NCBI GenBank assembly: GCA_903828665.1
Contig: CAIKMZ010000035.1
Span: 1-44,047 of the forward strand
Reading direction: 5' to 3'
DNA: 44,047 nt
DNA from: an uncultured beta proteobacterium
GTDB taxonomy: Bacteria > Pseudomonadota > Gammaproteobacteria > Burkholderiales > Burkholderiaceae_C
Positions 1 through 8,491 of this stretch are shown here, piece after piece. The translations under genes were made by a program, and so were the position numbers. Every line of letters begins with the position of its first letter. Within the stretch, counting starts at the first letter, position 1. The notes under the pieces are model-generated. The model searched no databases, was not told where the DNA came from, and was given only the letters and a program-made list of their open reading frames with translations.

Positions 1-138
1 GCAGTTGATTCAGCGCATCGACCAGTTTGTCACTCACCACAATGCCCACAGCCAACCCTTCCAATGGACGGCTACTGCAGATTCGATCCTGGAAAAGTTG
101 CATCGACTTTGCTCACGTATCAGTGGGACAGGACACTA
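1..138 (+). mobile_element. Right end of an IS630-type insertion sequence (truncated by window edge)
   Basis: Only the 3' end of the element lies in the window. It is recognised from the transposase C-terminus encoded at 2-139. IS630/Tc1 elements insert at TA and duplicate it. The TA at 137-138 sits directly after the last sense codon, so the element may end at 136 with the TA as target duplication; this is inference, because the left end is not visible. The element stops about nine bases short of the stop codon of the convergent hydrolase gene at 148, so it lies just beyond that gene. Confidence 0.6.
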
Positions 139-139
139 G
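2..139 (+). CDS. IS630 family transposase, C-terminal 45 residues (partial)
   Basis: The frame beginning at base 2 is open to a TAG at 137-139 and encodes 45 residues. They contain an HNAHSQPFQWTATADSIL stretch and end in CSRISGTGH, typical of the extreme C-terminus of IS630-family DDE transposases. The catalytic DDE residues lie upstream of the window and cannot be judged, so it is not known whether the gene is intact. The reading frame here shows no break. The TAG stop includes the TA dinucleotide that IS630 elements use as target, so the stop codon may be supplied by the insertion site. Confidence 0.75.
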   Translation, partial: QLIQRIDQFVTHHNAHSQPFQWTATADSILEKLHRLCSRISGTGH

Positions 140-147
140 GCCGTCGT

Positions 148-1440
148 CTACTGCCGCACCGCCTGCGCCAGCGCGGCCCAGGCTTTGAGGGTCATCGCGT
201 GGGTGAAGCCGGCGCCGGCCACCGGGTGCGAGGCCAGTTTGACGACCACCATTTCGGCGGCCGGGTTCACATGGATCATCTGGCCGTGCACGCCCGAGGC
301 CTCGTAGGCGCCATCGGCGTTGTGCAGCATCCACCACTGGTTGCGGTAGCTGTAGCCGGCGCGGAACGGCATGCCGCCGGCCTTGAATTTCTCGCGGTCA
401 CCGCCCTTGACGAAGGTGTCGTCGAGCACGGCCTTGTCGAAGATGCGCTGGCCGTTGAATTCGCCGCCACGGCGCAGCATCTCGCCAAAGCGCGCCAGAT
501 CGCGCGCCGTGGCGTTCAGGCCCGCCCCCTGCAGCGGCGTGCCGACCGAGTCGACCATGACATAGGCATCTTCTTCCATGCCGAGCTTCTGCCAGATGTT
601 TTCGCTCATCAGGTCAGCCCAGTGCCGGTTGGTGGCGCGCGAAACGATCCAGCCCAGCACCTCGGAATGCACGGTGCGGTAGACAAAGCCCGCGCCATGC
701 TCGCCCTCTTTCGGCAAGGTCTTGAGGAAGTCATAGATGTTGGTCTTGCCCTGGTAGCCCGGCGGGCGCGGCAGCAGACCGCTGGCCCAGTTGTAGCCGA
801 AGATCTCTGTCGTCGGGTCGGTGTAGACCTCGCGGAAACGCACGGCGCCGGTCATGTCCATGACGTCCTGCACTTTCATGTCGCCCCAGGCGCTGCCGGC
901 CAACTCGGGCACGTACTTCGTGACCAGGGCCTGCGGGTCGATCTTGCCGTCGTGCGCGAGCTGCGCCGCCATCAGGCCGGTGAAGGACTTGGTGACCGAG
1001 AACAGAAGATGCGGCGTCCACGGTTTCATCTGGTTGTCGTAGCGCTCGTAAACGATGCGACCCTTGTGCAGCACGACGATGGCGTCGCTGTAACTGGAAT
1101 TGAACCAGTCGTCGATCGTGGTCTTGTTGCCCTTGTCGTCATCGAACACGAAGTTGCCGATCGACTTGCCCGCCATCGGCAGCACGGCCGCCGGCGCGCT
1201 GCCGTGGCGGATGTTGCGCGTGGGGACGAGTTCACGCAGATGCTGCGTGACCCAGCGCAGCTGCGGGTACTTGTAGGAATTGGTCAGGTCGACGCGCTGG
1301 GCATCGAGCGGCGGAAAGGTGCTCATGAAGCCGAGCTTGTCCAGCGACACCGATTCGGGTGACGGCAGGGTCTGGGCCAGGGCTGCGTGGGCGAGCAGCG
1401 CAGCGGCGATGATGAGTGAAACAGGGCGCAGGATTGACAT
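148..1440 (-). CDS. Secreted serine hydrolase of the class C beta-lactamase / 6-aminohexanoate-dimer hydrolase fold
   Basis: This 430-residue protein starts with a signal peptide (hydrophobic residues about 7-22, cleavage likely after ALA-22), so it should act in the periplasm. The body has the penicillin-recognising enzyme fold: the SxxK motif is SVTK at 148-151, giving a nucleophile Ser148 and Lys151, a candidate catalytic tyrosine is Tyr254 in the VYRTVHSE segment, and a GVHGQ loop near the C-terminus matches the third motif region. Relatives include NylB-type amide hydrolases, esterases and D-alanyl peptidases, so the substrate cannot be read from sequence. A GAGGA lies about five bases before the ATG. 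The gene is monocistronic, converges on the IS630 remnant and is divergent from the MDR gene at 1650. Confidence 0.85.
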   Translation of the reverse strand: MSILRPVSLIIAAALLAHAALAQTLPSPESVSLDKLGFMSTFPPLDAQRVDLTNSYKYPQLRWVTQHLRELVPTRNIRHGSAPAAVLPMAGKSIGNFVFDDDKGNKTTIDDWFNSSYSDAIVVLHKGRIVYERYDNQMKPWTPHLLFSVTKSFTGLMAAQLAHDGKIDPQALVTKYVPELAGSAWGDMKVQDVMDMTGAVRFREVYTDPTTEIFGYNWASGLLPRPPGYQGKTNIYDFLKTLPKEGEHGAGFVYRTVHSEVLGWIVSRATNRHWADLMSENIWQKLGMEEDAYVMVDSVGTPLQGAGLNATARDLARFGEMLRRGGEFNGQRIFDKAVLDDTFVKGGDREKFKAGGMPFRAGYSYRNQWWMLHNADGAYEASGVHGQMIHVNPAAEMVVVKLASHPVAGAGFTHAMTLKAWAALAQAVRQ

Positions 1441-1649
1441 AGAGTCCTCGTTGAATCGGGCCTTGGTTCGGCCGGCAAAAAATCATGATGCCCGTTGTGG
1501 CGTCCTTCCACATCAGGGAAACACCTCAGCCCTGTCGCCGTCGCGACCACTCCGCCATGCCCTTGCGCAATGCGGGCCATCGCCTGCGTGCGCGCGGCGC
1601 AACGGGCGCTATGCTAGAGTGAATTTCATTCCATTACGAGACCAACAAC

Positions 1650-2789
1650 ATGCACCCTGCCCTGCCCTGCACCGGCCTTGAACTCCGCTCCCTGGTCAAG
1701 CCCGATGGCGAGCTCGAACTATCCCTGGTCGAGCAGCCTGTGCCGCAGCCCGCGGCCGACGAGGTCGTGGTCCGCATCGAAGCGGCGCCGATCAACCCGT
1801 CCGACATTGGCCTGCTGTTCGGCGCGGCCGACATGAACACGGCCAAGGTCTCGGGCACGCCCGATCATCCGGTCGTGACAGCGCGCGTTCCCGAGCGCGC
1901 GATGAAGGGCATGGCGGCGCGCGCCGGGCGGTCGCTGCCGGTCGGCAACGAAGGCGCCGGCGTGGTTGTGGCGGCCGGCGCATCGCCTGCGGCGCAGGCC
2001 CTGCTGGGCCGGACCGTGGCCGTGCTGGGCGGCGCCATGTACACGCAGTACCGCTGCATCAAGGTCGAGCAAACGCTGCTGCTGCCGGCGGGCACGACGT
2101 CGGCCGAGGGCGCGTCCTGCTTTGTCAACCCGCTGACCGCGCTGGGCATGGTCGAGACCATGCGCCGCGAGGGTCACAAGGCGCTGGTGCACACGGCGGC
2201 GGCCTCCAACCTCGGCCAGATGCTCAACCGCATCTGCATCAAGGACGGGATCGCGCTCGTGAACATCGTGCGCAAGCCGGAGCAGGAAGCGATCCTGCGC
2301 GCCATCGGCGCCAAGTACGTCTGCAACGCAGCCTCGCCGACCTTCCTGGAGGACCTGACGCAGGCGCTCGTCGCCACCGGCGCCACCATCGCCTTCGACG
2401 CCACGGGCGGGGGCAAACTGGCCGGGCAGATCCTGGGCTGCATGGAAGCGGCGCTGAACAAAACCGCCACCGAATACAGCCGCTATGGTTCGACGACGCA
2501 CAAGCAGGTCTACCTCTATGGCGGACTCGACACCAGCCCGACCGAGTTCAACCGCAATTTCGGCATGGCCTGGGGCATGGGCGGCTGGCTGCTGTTTCCG
2601 TTTCTGCAGCGCATCGGCGCCGAGGCCGCGCAGGCCCTGCGCCAGCGCGTGGCCAACGAGCTCAAGACCACTTTCGCCAGCCACTACGCGAAAGAAATTT
2701 CGCTGACGCAGGCGCTGCAGCTCGACGCGATCCAGGACTATGGCCAGCGCGCCACCGGTGCCAAGTACCTGATCAACCCGAATCAATGA
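1650..2789 (+). CDS. Zinc-independent MDR family oxidoreductase (quinone/enoyl reductase-like)
   Basis: The 379-residue product is a medium-chain dehydrogenase/reductase. The N-terminal GroES-like domain (about residues 10-140) carries APINPSDIG, the usual signature of the quinone-oxidoreductase and enoyl-thioester-reductase branch, and no catalytic zinc ligand set is visible. The Rossmann part begins at HTAAASNLGQ, and the following VNIVRK places an arginine where NADPH-using members have one, so NADPH is the likely cofactor (inference). The C-terminal half has an unusually long insertion around the YGGLDTSPTEFNRNFG segment. No strong Shine-Dalgarno precedes the ATG. The substrate is unknown. 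A partial palindromic repeat follows the gene. Confidence 0.8.
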   Translation: MHPALPCTGLELRSLVKPDGELELSLVEQPVPQPAADEVVVRIEAAPINPSDIGLLFGAADMNTAKVSGTPDHPVVTARVPERAMKGMAARAGRSLPVGNEGAGVVVAAGASPAAQALLGRTVAVLGGAMYTQYRCIKVEQTLLLPAGTTSAEGASCFVNPLTALGMVETMRREGHKALVHTAAASNLGQMLNRICIKDGIALVNIVRKPEQEAILRAIGAKYVCNAASPTFLEDLTQALVATGATIAFDATGGGKLAGQILGCMEAALNKTATEYSRYGSTTHKQVYLYGGLDTSPTEFNRNFGMAWGMGGWLLFPFLQRIGAEAAQALRQRVANELKTTFASHYAKEISLTQALQLDAIQDYGQRATGAKYLINPNQ

Positions 2790-2801
2790 GCGCGAACGAG
2801 G

Positions 2802-2826
2802 GATTGCGGATCAGGTCCGCCATGAC
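2802..2826. repeat. Half unit of a palindromic (REP-like) repeat
   Basis: This 25-base stretch matches the reverse complement of bases 3370-3394 at 20 of 25 positions. It folds as GCGGA-TCAGG-TCCGC and ends in CATGAC. One of the differences between the two copies is a swapped G-C/C-G pair in the stem (the fifth and nineteenth bases), so the hairpin is kept although the sequence changed. It lies between the MDR and acetyltransferase genes and overlaps neither. Confidence 0.55.
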
Positions 2827-2843
2827 AGCTCGGGCTTGATGCC

Positions 2844-3359
2844 ATGATCGAACGCCTCACGCCGCCGTTTGCCGAGCAGTACCGCGCCCTGATGCTGCAA
2901 GCCTATGCCGACCATCCCGACGCCTTCACCTCCAGCGCGGCCGAGCGTGCGGCGCTGCCGCTGGCGTGGTGGGTGCAGCGGCTGGGCACCGACCCGGACG
3001 CGCGCGAGCTGGTCATTGGCGCGGTCGAGGATGGCCAACTGCTCGGCGTCGCCGGCCTGTCGTTCGAGCCGCGCGAAAAGGCGGCGCACAAGGCGACGCT
3101 GTTCGGCATGTTTGTGGCGCATGCGCACCGGGGCCGCGGCCTGGGACGCCAGCTGGTCGAGGCCGCGCTCGCCTGTGCCCGCGCCCGCGCCGGAACGCGC
3201 CTGGTGCAACTCACCGTCACCGACGGCAACCACGGCGCCGAGGCGCTCTACCGCCACTGCGGCTTCGTGCCATTCGGACTGGAGCCGCTGGCGGTGGCCG
3301 TCAACGGCGAATTCGTCTCCAAGCTGCACATGTGGTGCGATCTGCACACGAAGAGCTGA
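2844..3359 (+). CDS. GNAT family N-acetyltransferase
   Basis: This 171-residue protein has the single GNAT fold throughout. The acetyl-CoA pyrophosphate loop (motif A) is HRGRGLGRQL at about residues 93-102, after the beta-4 strand LFGMFVAHAH, and the C-terminal part has the ALYRHCGF segment typical of motif B. The length is normal for the family. Small-molecule or protein N-acetylation is likely, but the acceptor cannot be inferred. The start has no clear ribosome site, so an alternative nearby start is possible. The gene sits between two copies of a palindromic repeat. Confidence 0.85.
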   Translation: MIERLTPPFAEQYRALMLQAYADHPDAFTSSAAERAALPLAWWVQRLGTDPDARELVIGAVEDGQLLGVAGLSFEPREKAAHKATLFGMFVAHAHRGRGLGRQLVEAALACARARAGTRLVQLTVTDGNHGAEALYRHCGFVPFGLEPLAVAVNGEFVSKLHMWCDLHTKS

Positions 3360-3369
3360 ACGCTGCCTT

Positions 3370-3435
3370 GTCATGCCGGACTCGATCCGGCATCCATGCC
3401 ACGCGGACATGGATTGCGGGCAAGCCCGCAATGAC
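3370..3435. repeat. 66-bp cloverleaf palindromic repeat (REP/MITE-like)
   Basis: The unit begins GTCAT and ends ATGAC, which pair as an outer stem. Inside are three hairpins: TGCCGGA/TCCGGCA (3373-3391), CCATG/CATGG around CCACGCGGA (3394-3412), and ATTGCGGGC/GCCCGCAAT with a two-base loop (3413-3432). The result is a tRNA-like cloverleaf shape in single-stranded DNA or RNA. Dispersed extragenic palindromes of this general type are known in many proteobacteria. It lies just after the acetyltransferase gene and may also serve as a transcript end, though no T-run follows. Confidence 0.7.
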
Positions 3436-3531
3436 ACCGAAAAAAGCATAGCCGTAACACGGCCCTTTCCCCCTCGTTTGATGCGATGATCGACGGTTCG
3501 GGTTTTGAATCAATCGTTGAAAAGGGTGCAA

Positions 3532-4428
3532 GTGTTCAAGAACATGATCGTGTATCGGGTCGGGCCGGATTGGTCCGCGAGCGTGGCGCAGATCGAGGCC
3601 GCCCTGGACGGCGCGCGCTTTGTCGAATGTGGCGCCACACAGGAAAAGTCGATCGGCTGGTGCGAGCCGCGCGGCCAGGCGCATGGGCCGCTGGTGGAGT
3701 CGGTCGGCGGCCAGCTCATCTTCAAGCTGATGATCGAGACGCGCGCCCTGCCCGGCTCGGTCGTCACGCGCAAGGCCAAGGAGCGCGTGGCGCAGATCGA
3801 AGCGACCACCGGGCGCAAGCCGGGCAAGAAGGAGATCCGCGACCTGAAGGATGAAATCCGGCTGGATCTGCTGCCGCAGGCCTTCACCAAGCAGGCATCG
3901 GTCGGCGTCTGGATCGACCCGAAGGCGCGGCTGCTCGTGATCGACGCGGGCAGCCAGACGCGCGCCGACGAAGTGGTGACGATGCTGGTCAAGTCGCTCG
4001 ACGGCTTCGCCGCAGCCTTGCTCGACAGCAAGCTCTCGCCGACCGCCGCGATGTCCGAATGGCTCATCAGCCAGGAAGCGCCGGTCGGCTTCAGCGTGGA
4101 CCGTGAATGCGAGCTCAAGGCGGCCGACGAATCGAAGGCCGTGGTGCGCTATGCGCGCCATCCGCTGGACAACGACGAGGTGCGCCAGCACGTGAAGTCG
4201 GGCAAGCTGCCGACCCGGCTGGCCCTGACCTGGAACAGCCGCGTCTCGTTTGTGCTGACCGAAGGCCTGCAGATGAAGAAAGTGACGTTCCTGGAAGTGG
4301 TGATGGATGGCGCATCGACCGGCAAGGACGATGGCTTCGATGCCGATGTGGCGATCGCAACCGCTGAACTGGGCAAGCTGCTGCCCGACCTGATCGAAGC
4401 ACTGGGTGGGGAAATGGAAACGGCGTGA
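3532..4428 (+). CDS. rdgC: Recombination-associated protein RdgC
   Basis: RdgC is a ring-shaped double-stranded DNA binding protein of the nucleoid that limits RecA access; it is conserved in beta- and gammaproteobacteria. The 298-residue product starts FKNMIVYRV, ends IEALGGEMETA and has the central KDEIRLDLLPQAF segment, all matching the E. coli protein in place. The GTG at 3532 is chosen because it aligns with the family N-terminus and has AAGG at 3522-3525; the frame also continues upstream to a TTG at 3505, which would add nine residues of no known family. The gene stands alone and converges on the mepK-like gene with only 18 bases between stops. Confidence 0.93.
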   Translation: MFKNMIVYRVGPDWSASVAQIEAALDGARFVECGATQEKSIGWCEPRGQAHGPLVESVGGQLIFKLMIETRALPGSVVTRKAKERVAQIEATTGRKPGKKEIRDLKDEIRLDLLPQAFTKQASVGVWIDPKARLLVIDAGSQTRADEVVTMLVKSLDGFAAALLDSKLSPTAAMSEWLISQEAPVGFSVDRECELKAADESKAVVRYARHPLDNDEVRQHVKSGKLPTRLALTWNSRVSFVLTEGLQMKKVTFLEVVMDGASTGKDDGFDADVAIATAELGKLLPDLIEALGGEMETA

Positions 4429-4446
4429 ACGCCGCCTGAGGCCGGT

Positions 4447-5010
4447 CTACCAGTTGCGCACGCGGCCGGTATCGACGTGGACGAACTGCTCGCCCGGATA
4501 GTAGCCCACTCCACCGGCGCGCAGCGAAAGCGCGGCGTCGCGCAAGTCGCCCAGCCCGACGCCGGGCAGGCGGATGTCGATCGCCTTGCCTTCCATGTGC
4601 AGGCTGTGCTTGGCCACGCCACCGCCGCGCGTGTTGCGCAGCGTGTTGTTCGTGGTCGGGCAACGGTAACCCGAGATCACCTGGAACGATTGCCCTGCAC
4701 CGAGCGTCTGCTGCACGCGGTACAGCACGTCGAATAGCTGCGGGTCGATCACACCGACGTCGCCGGCATAGTGGTCGCGCAGGAAATGGTTGAGCGTGCT
4801 CAGCGCTTCGGGCACATAACGGTCGCCAACGGCGTAGACCAGCGAGATGCGTTCGCCCGTATGCGTATGGTCCAGCCGCAGGCTGCGCGCATCGGGCACG
4901 GCCGCATAGGCCGTCCGCGCCGCCAGCGGCAGTGCCGCACCGGCCACGGCGAAGCGGGCGGCGCGATGCAGGAAGCTGCGGCGGGAATGATGGACGGGCT
5001 GGTTCGGCAT
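4447..5010 (-). CDS. mepK: MepK-like peptidoglycan endopeptidase (YcbK/DUF882, M15 fold), Tat-exported
   Basis: The 187-residue protein opens with a twin-arginine signal, SRRSFLH followed by a hydrophobic run ending LAARTAYA, so it is exported folded by Tat. The mature part is a DUF882 domain related to M15 zinc peptidases. The zinc site is visible as HSLHMEGKAIDIR (His and Asp) and FVHVDTG (His). E. coli MepK cleaves 3-3 (mDAP-mDAP) crosslinks. The ATG at 5010 is used because it places the RR motif at a normal distance; upstream in-frame sequence overlaps the transpeptidase gene. The start lies 13 bases after that gene's stop, so the two are an operon that both makes and opens 3-3 crosslinks. 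Confidence 0.88.
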   Translation of the reverse strand: MPNQPVHHSRRSFLHRAARFAVAGAALPLAARTAYAAVPDARSLRLDHTHTGERISLVYAVGDRYVPEALSTLNHFLRDHYAGDVGVIDPQLFDVLYRVQQTLGAGQSFQVISGYRCPTTNNTLRNTRGGGVAKHSLHMEGKAIDIRLPGVGLGDLRDAALSLRAGGVGYYPGEQFVHVDTGRVRNW

Positions 5011-5023
5011 TCTGGGGAGTATT

Positions 5024-6586
5024 TTACTTGGCAACGGGATTTGGCGCTTGCGCCGCGCCAAGCGCCGCCGAATGCTGGTGCAACGCCTGGTCCAGCAGGC
5101 GATCATGGCCGTAGAGGTCGGGGTAGAAGAAGACGCGACCTTTCTTCACGATCACCGTGGTGTAGGCGATCAGCACGGGCAGCGGCTGCGCCAGGCGCAG
5201 CGTGTTGGACTCGCCCTTTTCCATCGCCTGGCGGATGCGTTCTTCGGTCCAGGCCGGCTCGTCCTGCAGCACGAATTGCGCCAGCGGCACCGGGGCTTCG
5301 ACGCGGATGCAGCCATGGCTGAAGTCGCGGCGCGTGCGCTCGAACAGCTTGGGCGTCGGCGTGTGGTGCAGGTAGATGTTGTCGTTGTTGGGAAAGACGA
5401 ACTTGATGTCGCCCAGCGCATTCTTCGGCCCGGGGCGCTGGCGGATGCGCCAGCCGCCGTGCAGCACGGCGTCGAGGTGCTCAGGCGAAAGCGTGGTCAC
5501 TACCTGGCCGCTGCCGGTGACGAATTCAAAGCCCTCGCGCTCGAAATAGCCCTCGTCGCGCCGGATATGCGGCACCAGTTCCTTGCGCGTGATCGAAGGC
5601 GGCACGTTCCAGTAAGGGCTGAACTCGATGAAGCGCATCTCCTCGTCGAACAGCGGTGTGCGCGTGTTGAATGCCTTGCCGACGATGACCTTCATCGTGA
5701 GCTTGACGTCGACCTTGCCGTCGCGCACCTCGTAGGCGCGCAGCACGAACTCGGGCACGTTGACCACGATCATGCGCGGCACCTGCAGGAACGGCGTCCA
5801 GCGCAGGCGCTCCATGGTCAGCTCGATCTGCCGCGCGCGCTCCGCCGGGGCCGTGTTCAGCTGTTGCAGCGTCTCCTGGCCAAGCACACCGTCGGGCGTC
5901 AGCCCGTGGCGCTCCTGGAACGACTGCAGCGCGACCAGCAACGGCCCTTCCAGAACCAGCGGCACCGCTGTGCCCGCCGGCAGGTCGCCGAGCACTTCCA
6001 ACCGCTGCGCCAGCAAGGGCAGACCGGCGTACGGCTTGCCCGCGATCAACTTGCGCACCGGCAGTGGCGGCAGCGCGCTTTGCCAGGCGGGGTGCGTGGC
6101 CAGTGCGCGGTAGCGCGCCAGAGCACTTTGCAGGCTGGCATACATCGGCAGCGGGGGCGTGGCCTGGCGCACCAGCTCGGGCAGTCGATGCGATGCCAGT
6201 TCCTGGCGCAAACGGGCGGCGTCGAGCCGCTCGTGGGGCGGCACGCTGAAGTTGGCGTGAATCTGGCGCGGATCGACGCGGCCCGCCTGCAAGTCCGCAA
6301 GATAGTGCTGCAGGGCCGCGGTCAGGGCGGTGTCCAGCTGCGCCTGGGCGGCCTCGGGCAGCACCGGCCCCTGCTGTGCCAGCGTCAGTCGCTGCTGCAG
6401 GGCCTGCGCGTCGTAATCACGCGGCACCAGCCCTTCCTTGTCCGCAGAGACCAGCAGTTCGACCAGCTGGCGCGCATCGGGCGTCGGACGGCCCGCCGCA
6501 AGCCAGAGCGGCGCATCGGCCGCCGACACGCGGCCCGCGAGCAGGGTCAGCAGAAGCAGAAGGCAATGAAGAAACTTGTAACGCAT
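5024..6586 (-). CDS. ldtD: Murein L,D-transpeptidase, YcbB/LdtD family
   Basis: The product (520 residues from the ATG at 6586; another ATG lies four codons upstream) has a signal peptide, LLLLLTLLAGRVSA. It then has an N-terminal scaffold domain, a peptidoglycan-binding-1 motif (SFQERHGLTPDGVLGQETL) and a YkuD catalytic domain. The active site is SHGCIRV, with Cys426 and His424. The domain order is that of E. coli LdtD, which forms 3-3 crosslinks in the periplasm. It is the first gene of an operon with the MepK-like endopeptidase, the same order as ycbB-ycbK in E. coli. The length is somewhat shorter than E. coli LdtD (about 615). Confidence 0.92.
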   Translation of the reverse strand: MRYKFLHCLLLLLTLLAGRVSAADAPLWLAAGRPTPDARQLVELLVSADKEGLVPRDYDAQALQQRLTLAQQGPVLPEAAQAQLDTALTAALQHYLADLQAGRVDPRQIHANFSVPPHERLDAARLRQELASHRLPELVRQATPPLPMYASLQSALARYRALATHPAWQSALPPLPVRKLIAGKPYAGLPLLAQRLEVLGDLPAGTAVPLVLEGPLLVALQSFQERHGLTPDGVLGQETLQQLNTAPAERARQIELTMERLRWTPFLQVPRMIVVNVPEFVLRAYEVRDGKVDVKLTMKVIVGKAFNTRTPLFDEEMRFIEFSPYWNVPPSITRKELVPHIRRDEGYFEREGFEFVTGSGQVVTTLSPEHLDAVLHGGWRIRQRPGPKNALGDIKFVFPNNDNIYLHHTPTPKLFERTRRDFSHGCIRVEAPVPLAQFVLQDEPAWTEERIRQAMEKGESNTLRLAQPLPVLIAYTTVIVKKGRVFFYPDLYGHDRLLDQALHQHSAALGAAQAPNPVAK

Positions 6587-6832
6587 CGTGTCGATCAATC
6601 AGGGTTGGCAAAGCTGCAGAGGAGGCTCGCAGCGCAGGAGTGTGGCACAACCGTCGCCGCTGCTTGATAAAGATCAGCAACCGGGCACGAGAACGGGCGA
6701 CGAGGGCATTTTCGCCGCCGCCTCGTCCTTACGCTGACCTGCGGCAATCACGACATGCCATGCCGCTGGTTCGCCCATTGGCCTGTTCCGTTCAGGGCTG
6801 CACCGCGGCCCGGCTACAGGCGGAAGGATGTG

Positions 6833-8305
6833 ATGAAGAACCTGAACCTGCCCAGACCCGTTCCCACCGCCGTGGCCGTGGGCATCGCCCTTGTGATCTG
6901 GTTTGTCATACCGGTGCCCGACAAGGTCAGCCCAGACGCGTGGCATCTGCTGGCGCTGTTCATCGGAACCATCGCCGCCATCATCGGCAAGGCGATGCCG
7001 ATCGGCGCCCTGTCGATCGTCGCCATCTCCCTGGTGGCCATCACCGAGGTCACGCGCCCGGGCAAGCCCGAAGGCGCGATCGCCGATGCGCTGAGCGGCT
7101 TCTCCAACCCGCTGATCTGGCTGATCGCGATCGCCGTGATGATCGCGGTCGCGCTGACCAAGACCGGCCTCGGTACGCGCATCGGCTATTACTTCATCTC
7201 ACTGCTGGGCAAAAGGACCATCGGCGTCGCCTACGGCCTGGTCCTGTCCGAACTGGTGATCGCGCCGGTCACGCCGAGCAACACCGCGCGCGGCGGCGCC
7301 ATCATCCACCCGGTCATGCGCTCGATCGCCGATGTCTTCGGCTCCAGCCCGGAACTGGGCACGTCGAAGAAGATCGGCCGCTACCTGGCGCTGGTGAACT
7401 ACAACACCAACCCGATCACCTCGGCCATGTTCGTGACGGCCACGGCGCCCAATCCCCTAATCGTGGAACTGGTCGCCAAGGCCACCAACTCGGCGATCAA
7501 GATCACCTGGGGCCAATGGGCGCTGGCGGCGCTGCTGCCGGGTCTGGTGATGCTGCTGGTGATGCCGCTGGTGCTGTACGTGCTCTACCCGCCCGAGATC
7601 AAGAGCACGCCCAACGCGCGTGAGCTGGCGCAAAGCGAGTTGACGAAGCTCGGCCCGATGCGCACACCCGAGTACATCACGCTGGGCGTGCTGGGGCTGA
7701 TGCTGCTGATGTGGGCCGGCGTGCCGACCTGGCTGTTCGGCGCGGCCTACGACCTCAACGCCACCACCACGGCGTGGATCGGCCTGTCGCTGCTGCTGGT
7801 GACAGGCGTGCTGGACTGGGAAGACATCCTCAAGGCCAAGAGCGCTTGGGACACGCTGATCTGGTTTGCCGCGCTGGTGATGATGGCGACCTTTCTGGGC
7901 AAGCTCGGCCTGGTCACGTGGTTCGCGCAATCGATCCAGCAAAGCATCAGCGCGCTGGGCCTGGGCTGGGTCAGCGCCACGGCCATCCTGGTGCTGGTCT
8001 ATTTCTACTCGCACTACTTCTTTGCCAGCACCACGGCCCACATCACGGCCATGTACGCGGCCTTCTTCGCGGCCGGCGTGGCGCTGGGCGCGCCGCCCAT
8101 GATGCTGGCGCTGGTGCTGGCCTTCGCCTCGTCGCTGATGATGTCGCTGACCCATTACGGCACGGGCACGGCGCCGATCATCTTCGGCTCCGGCTACACC
8201 ACGCTCAACGAGTGGTGGATCGCCGGCGCCGTGATGAGCGTGGTCAACCTGACACTGCTGGTTGTGTGCGGCAGCATCTGGTGGAAGTTCCTCGGCTACT
8301 TCTGA
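6833..8305 (+). CDS. DASS (SLC13) family anion:sodium or anion exchanger, dicarboxylate/2-oxoglutarate type
   Basis: The 490-residue inner-membrane protein has about twelve hydrophobic segments. Both halves of the inverted repeat carry the family substrate motifs: TPSNTARGGAI in the first half and FASTTAHITAMYAAF in the second. These resemble the CitT / 2-oxoglutarate-malate translocator branch, which moves di- and tricarboxylates; the exact substrate is inferred only to class. The ATG at 6833 has GGAAGG at 6822-6827. The gene is alone: an intergenic space of 246 bases precedes it and a GC hairpin follows. Confidence 0.88.
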   Translation: MKNLNLPRPVPTAVAVGIALVIWFVIPVPDKVSPDAWHLLALFIGTIAAIIGKAMPIGALSIVAISLVAITEVTRPGKPEGAIADALSGFSNPLIWLIAIAVMIAVALTKTGLGTRIGYYFISLLGKRTIGVAYGLVLSELVIAPVTPSNTARGGAIIHPVMRSIADVFGSSPELGTSKKIGRYLALVNYNTNPITSAMFVTATAPNPLIVELVAKATNSAIKITWGQWALAALLPGLVMLLVMPLVLYVLYPPEIKSTPNARELAQSELTKLGPMRTPEYITLGVLGLMLLMWAGVPTWLFGAAYDLNATTTAWIGLSLLLVTGVLDWEDILKAKSAWDTLIWFAALVMMATFLGKLGLVTWFAQSIQQSISALGLGWVSATAILVLVYFYSHYFFASTTAHITAMYAAFFAAGVALGAPPMMLALVLAFASSLMMSLTHYGTGTAPIIFGSGYTTLNEWWIAGAVMSVVNLTLLVVCGSIWWKFLGYF

Positions 8306-8318
8306 ATCGTCGGTGAAA

Positions 8319-8338
8319 GCGCTGGCGGCTGCCAGCGC
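8319..8338. terminator. GC hairpin after the DASS transporter gene
   Basis: A perfect eight-pair stem, GCGCTGGC/GCCAGCGC with a GGCT loop, begins 13 bases after the transporter stop. No T-run follows, so it may stabilise a 3' end or be a weak terminator. A smaller CTGTG/CACAG inverted repeat lies directly downstream (8344-8363). Confidence 0.4.
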
Positions 8339-8491
8339 CCGGACCTGTGTGCGAAACAGCACAGATCGCTTTCTTCTTCGGGCGCATCCTGCGACCCCAT
8401 GACCCGCGCAAGGCCTTGTGTGCGTCATGTGTTCGATGGCAAACCGAGTGTCCGCAACCCCCATGGCGGTCACTTCAACAGGAGAAAGACG

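Noticed and set aside
1719..2786. A 355-codon open frame on the minus strand
   Set aside because: It is a shadow of the MDR oxidoreductase gene, with Arg/Gly/Asp-rich composition.
5048..6667. A 539-codon open frame on the plus strand
   Set aside because: It is antisense to the L,D-transpeptidase gene, whose motifs are complete, and its composition is Arg/His/Gln-heavy.
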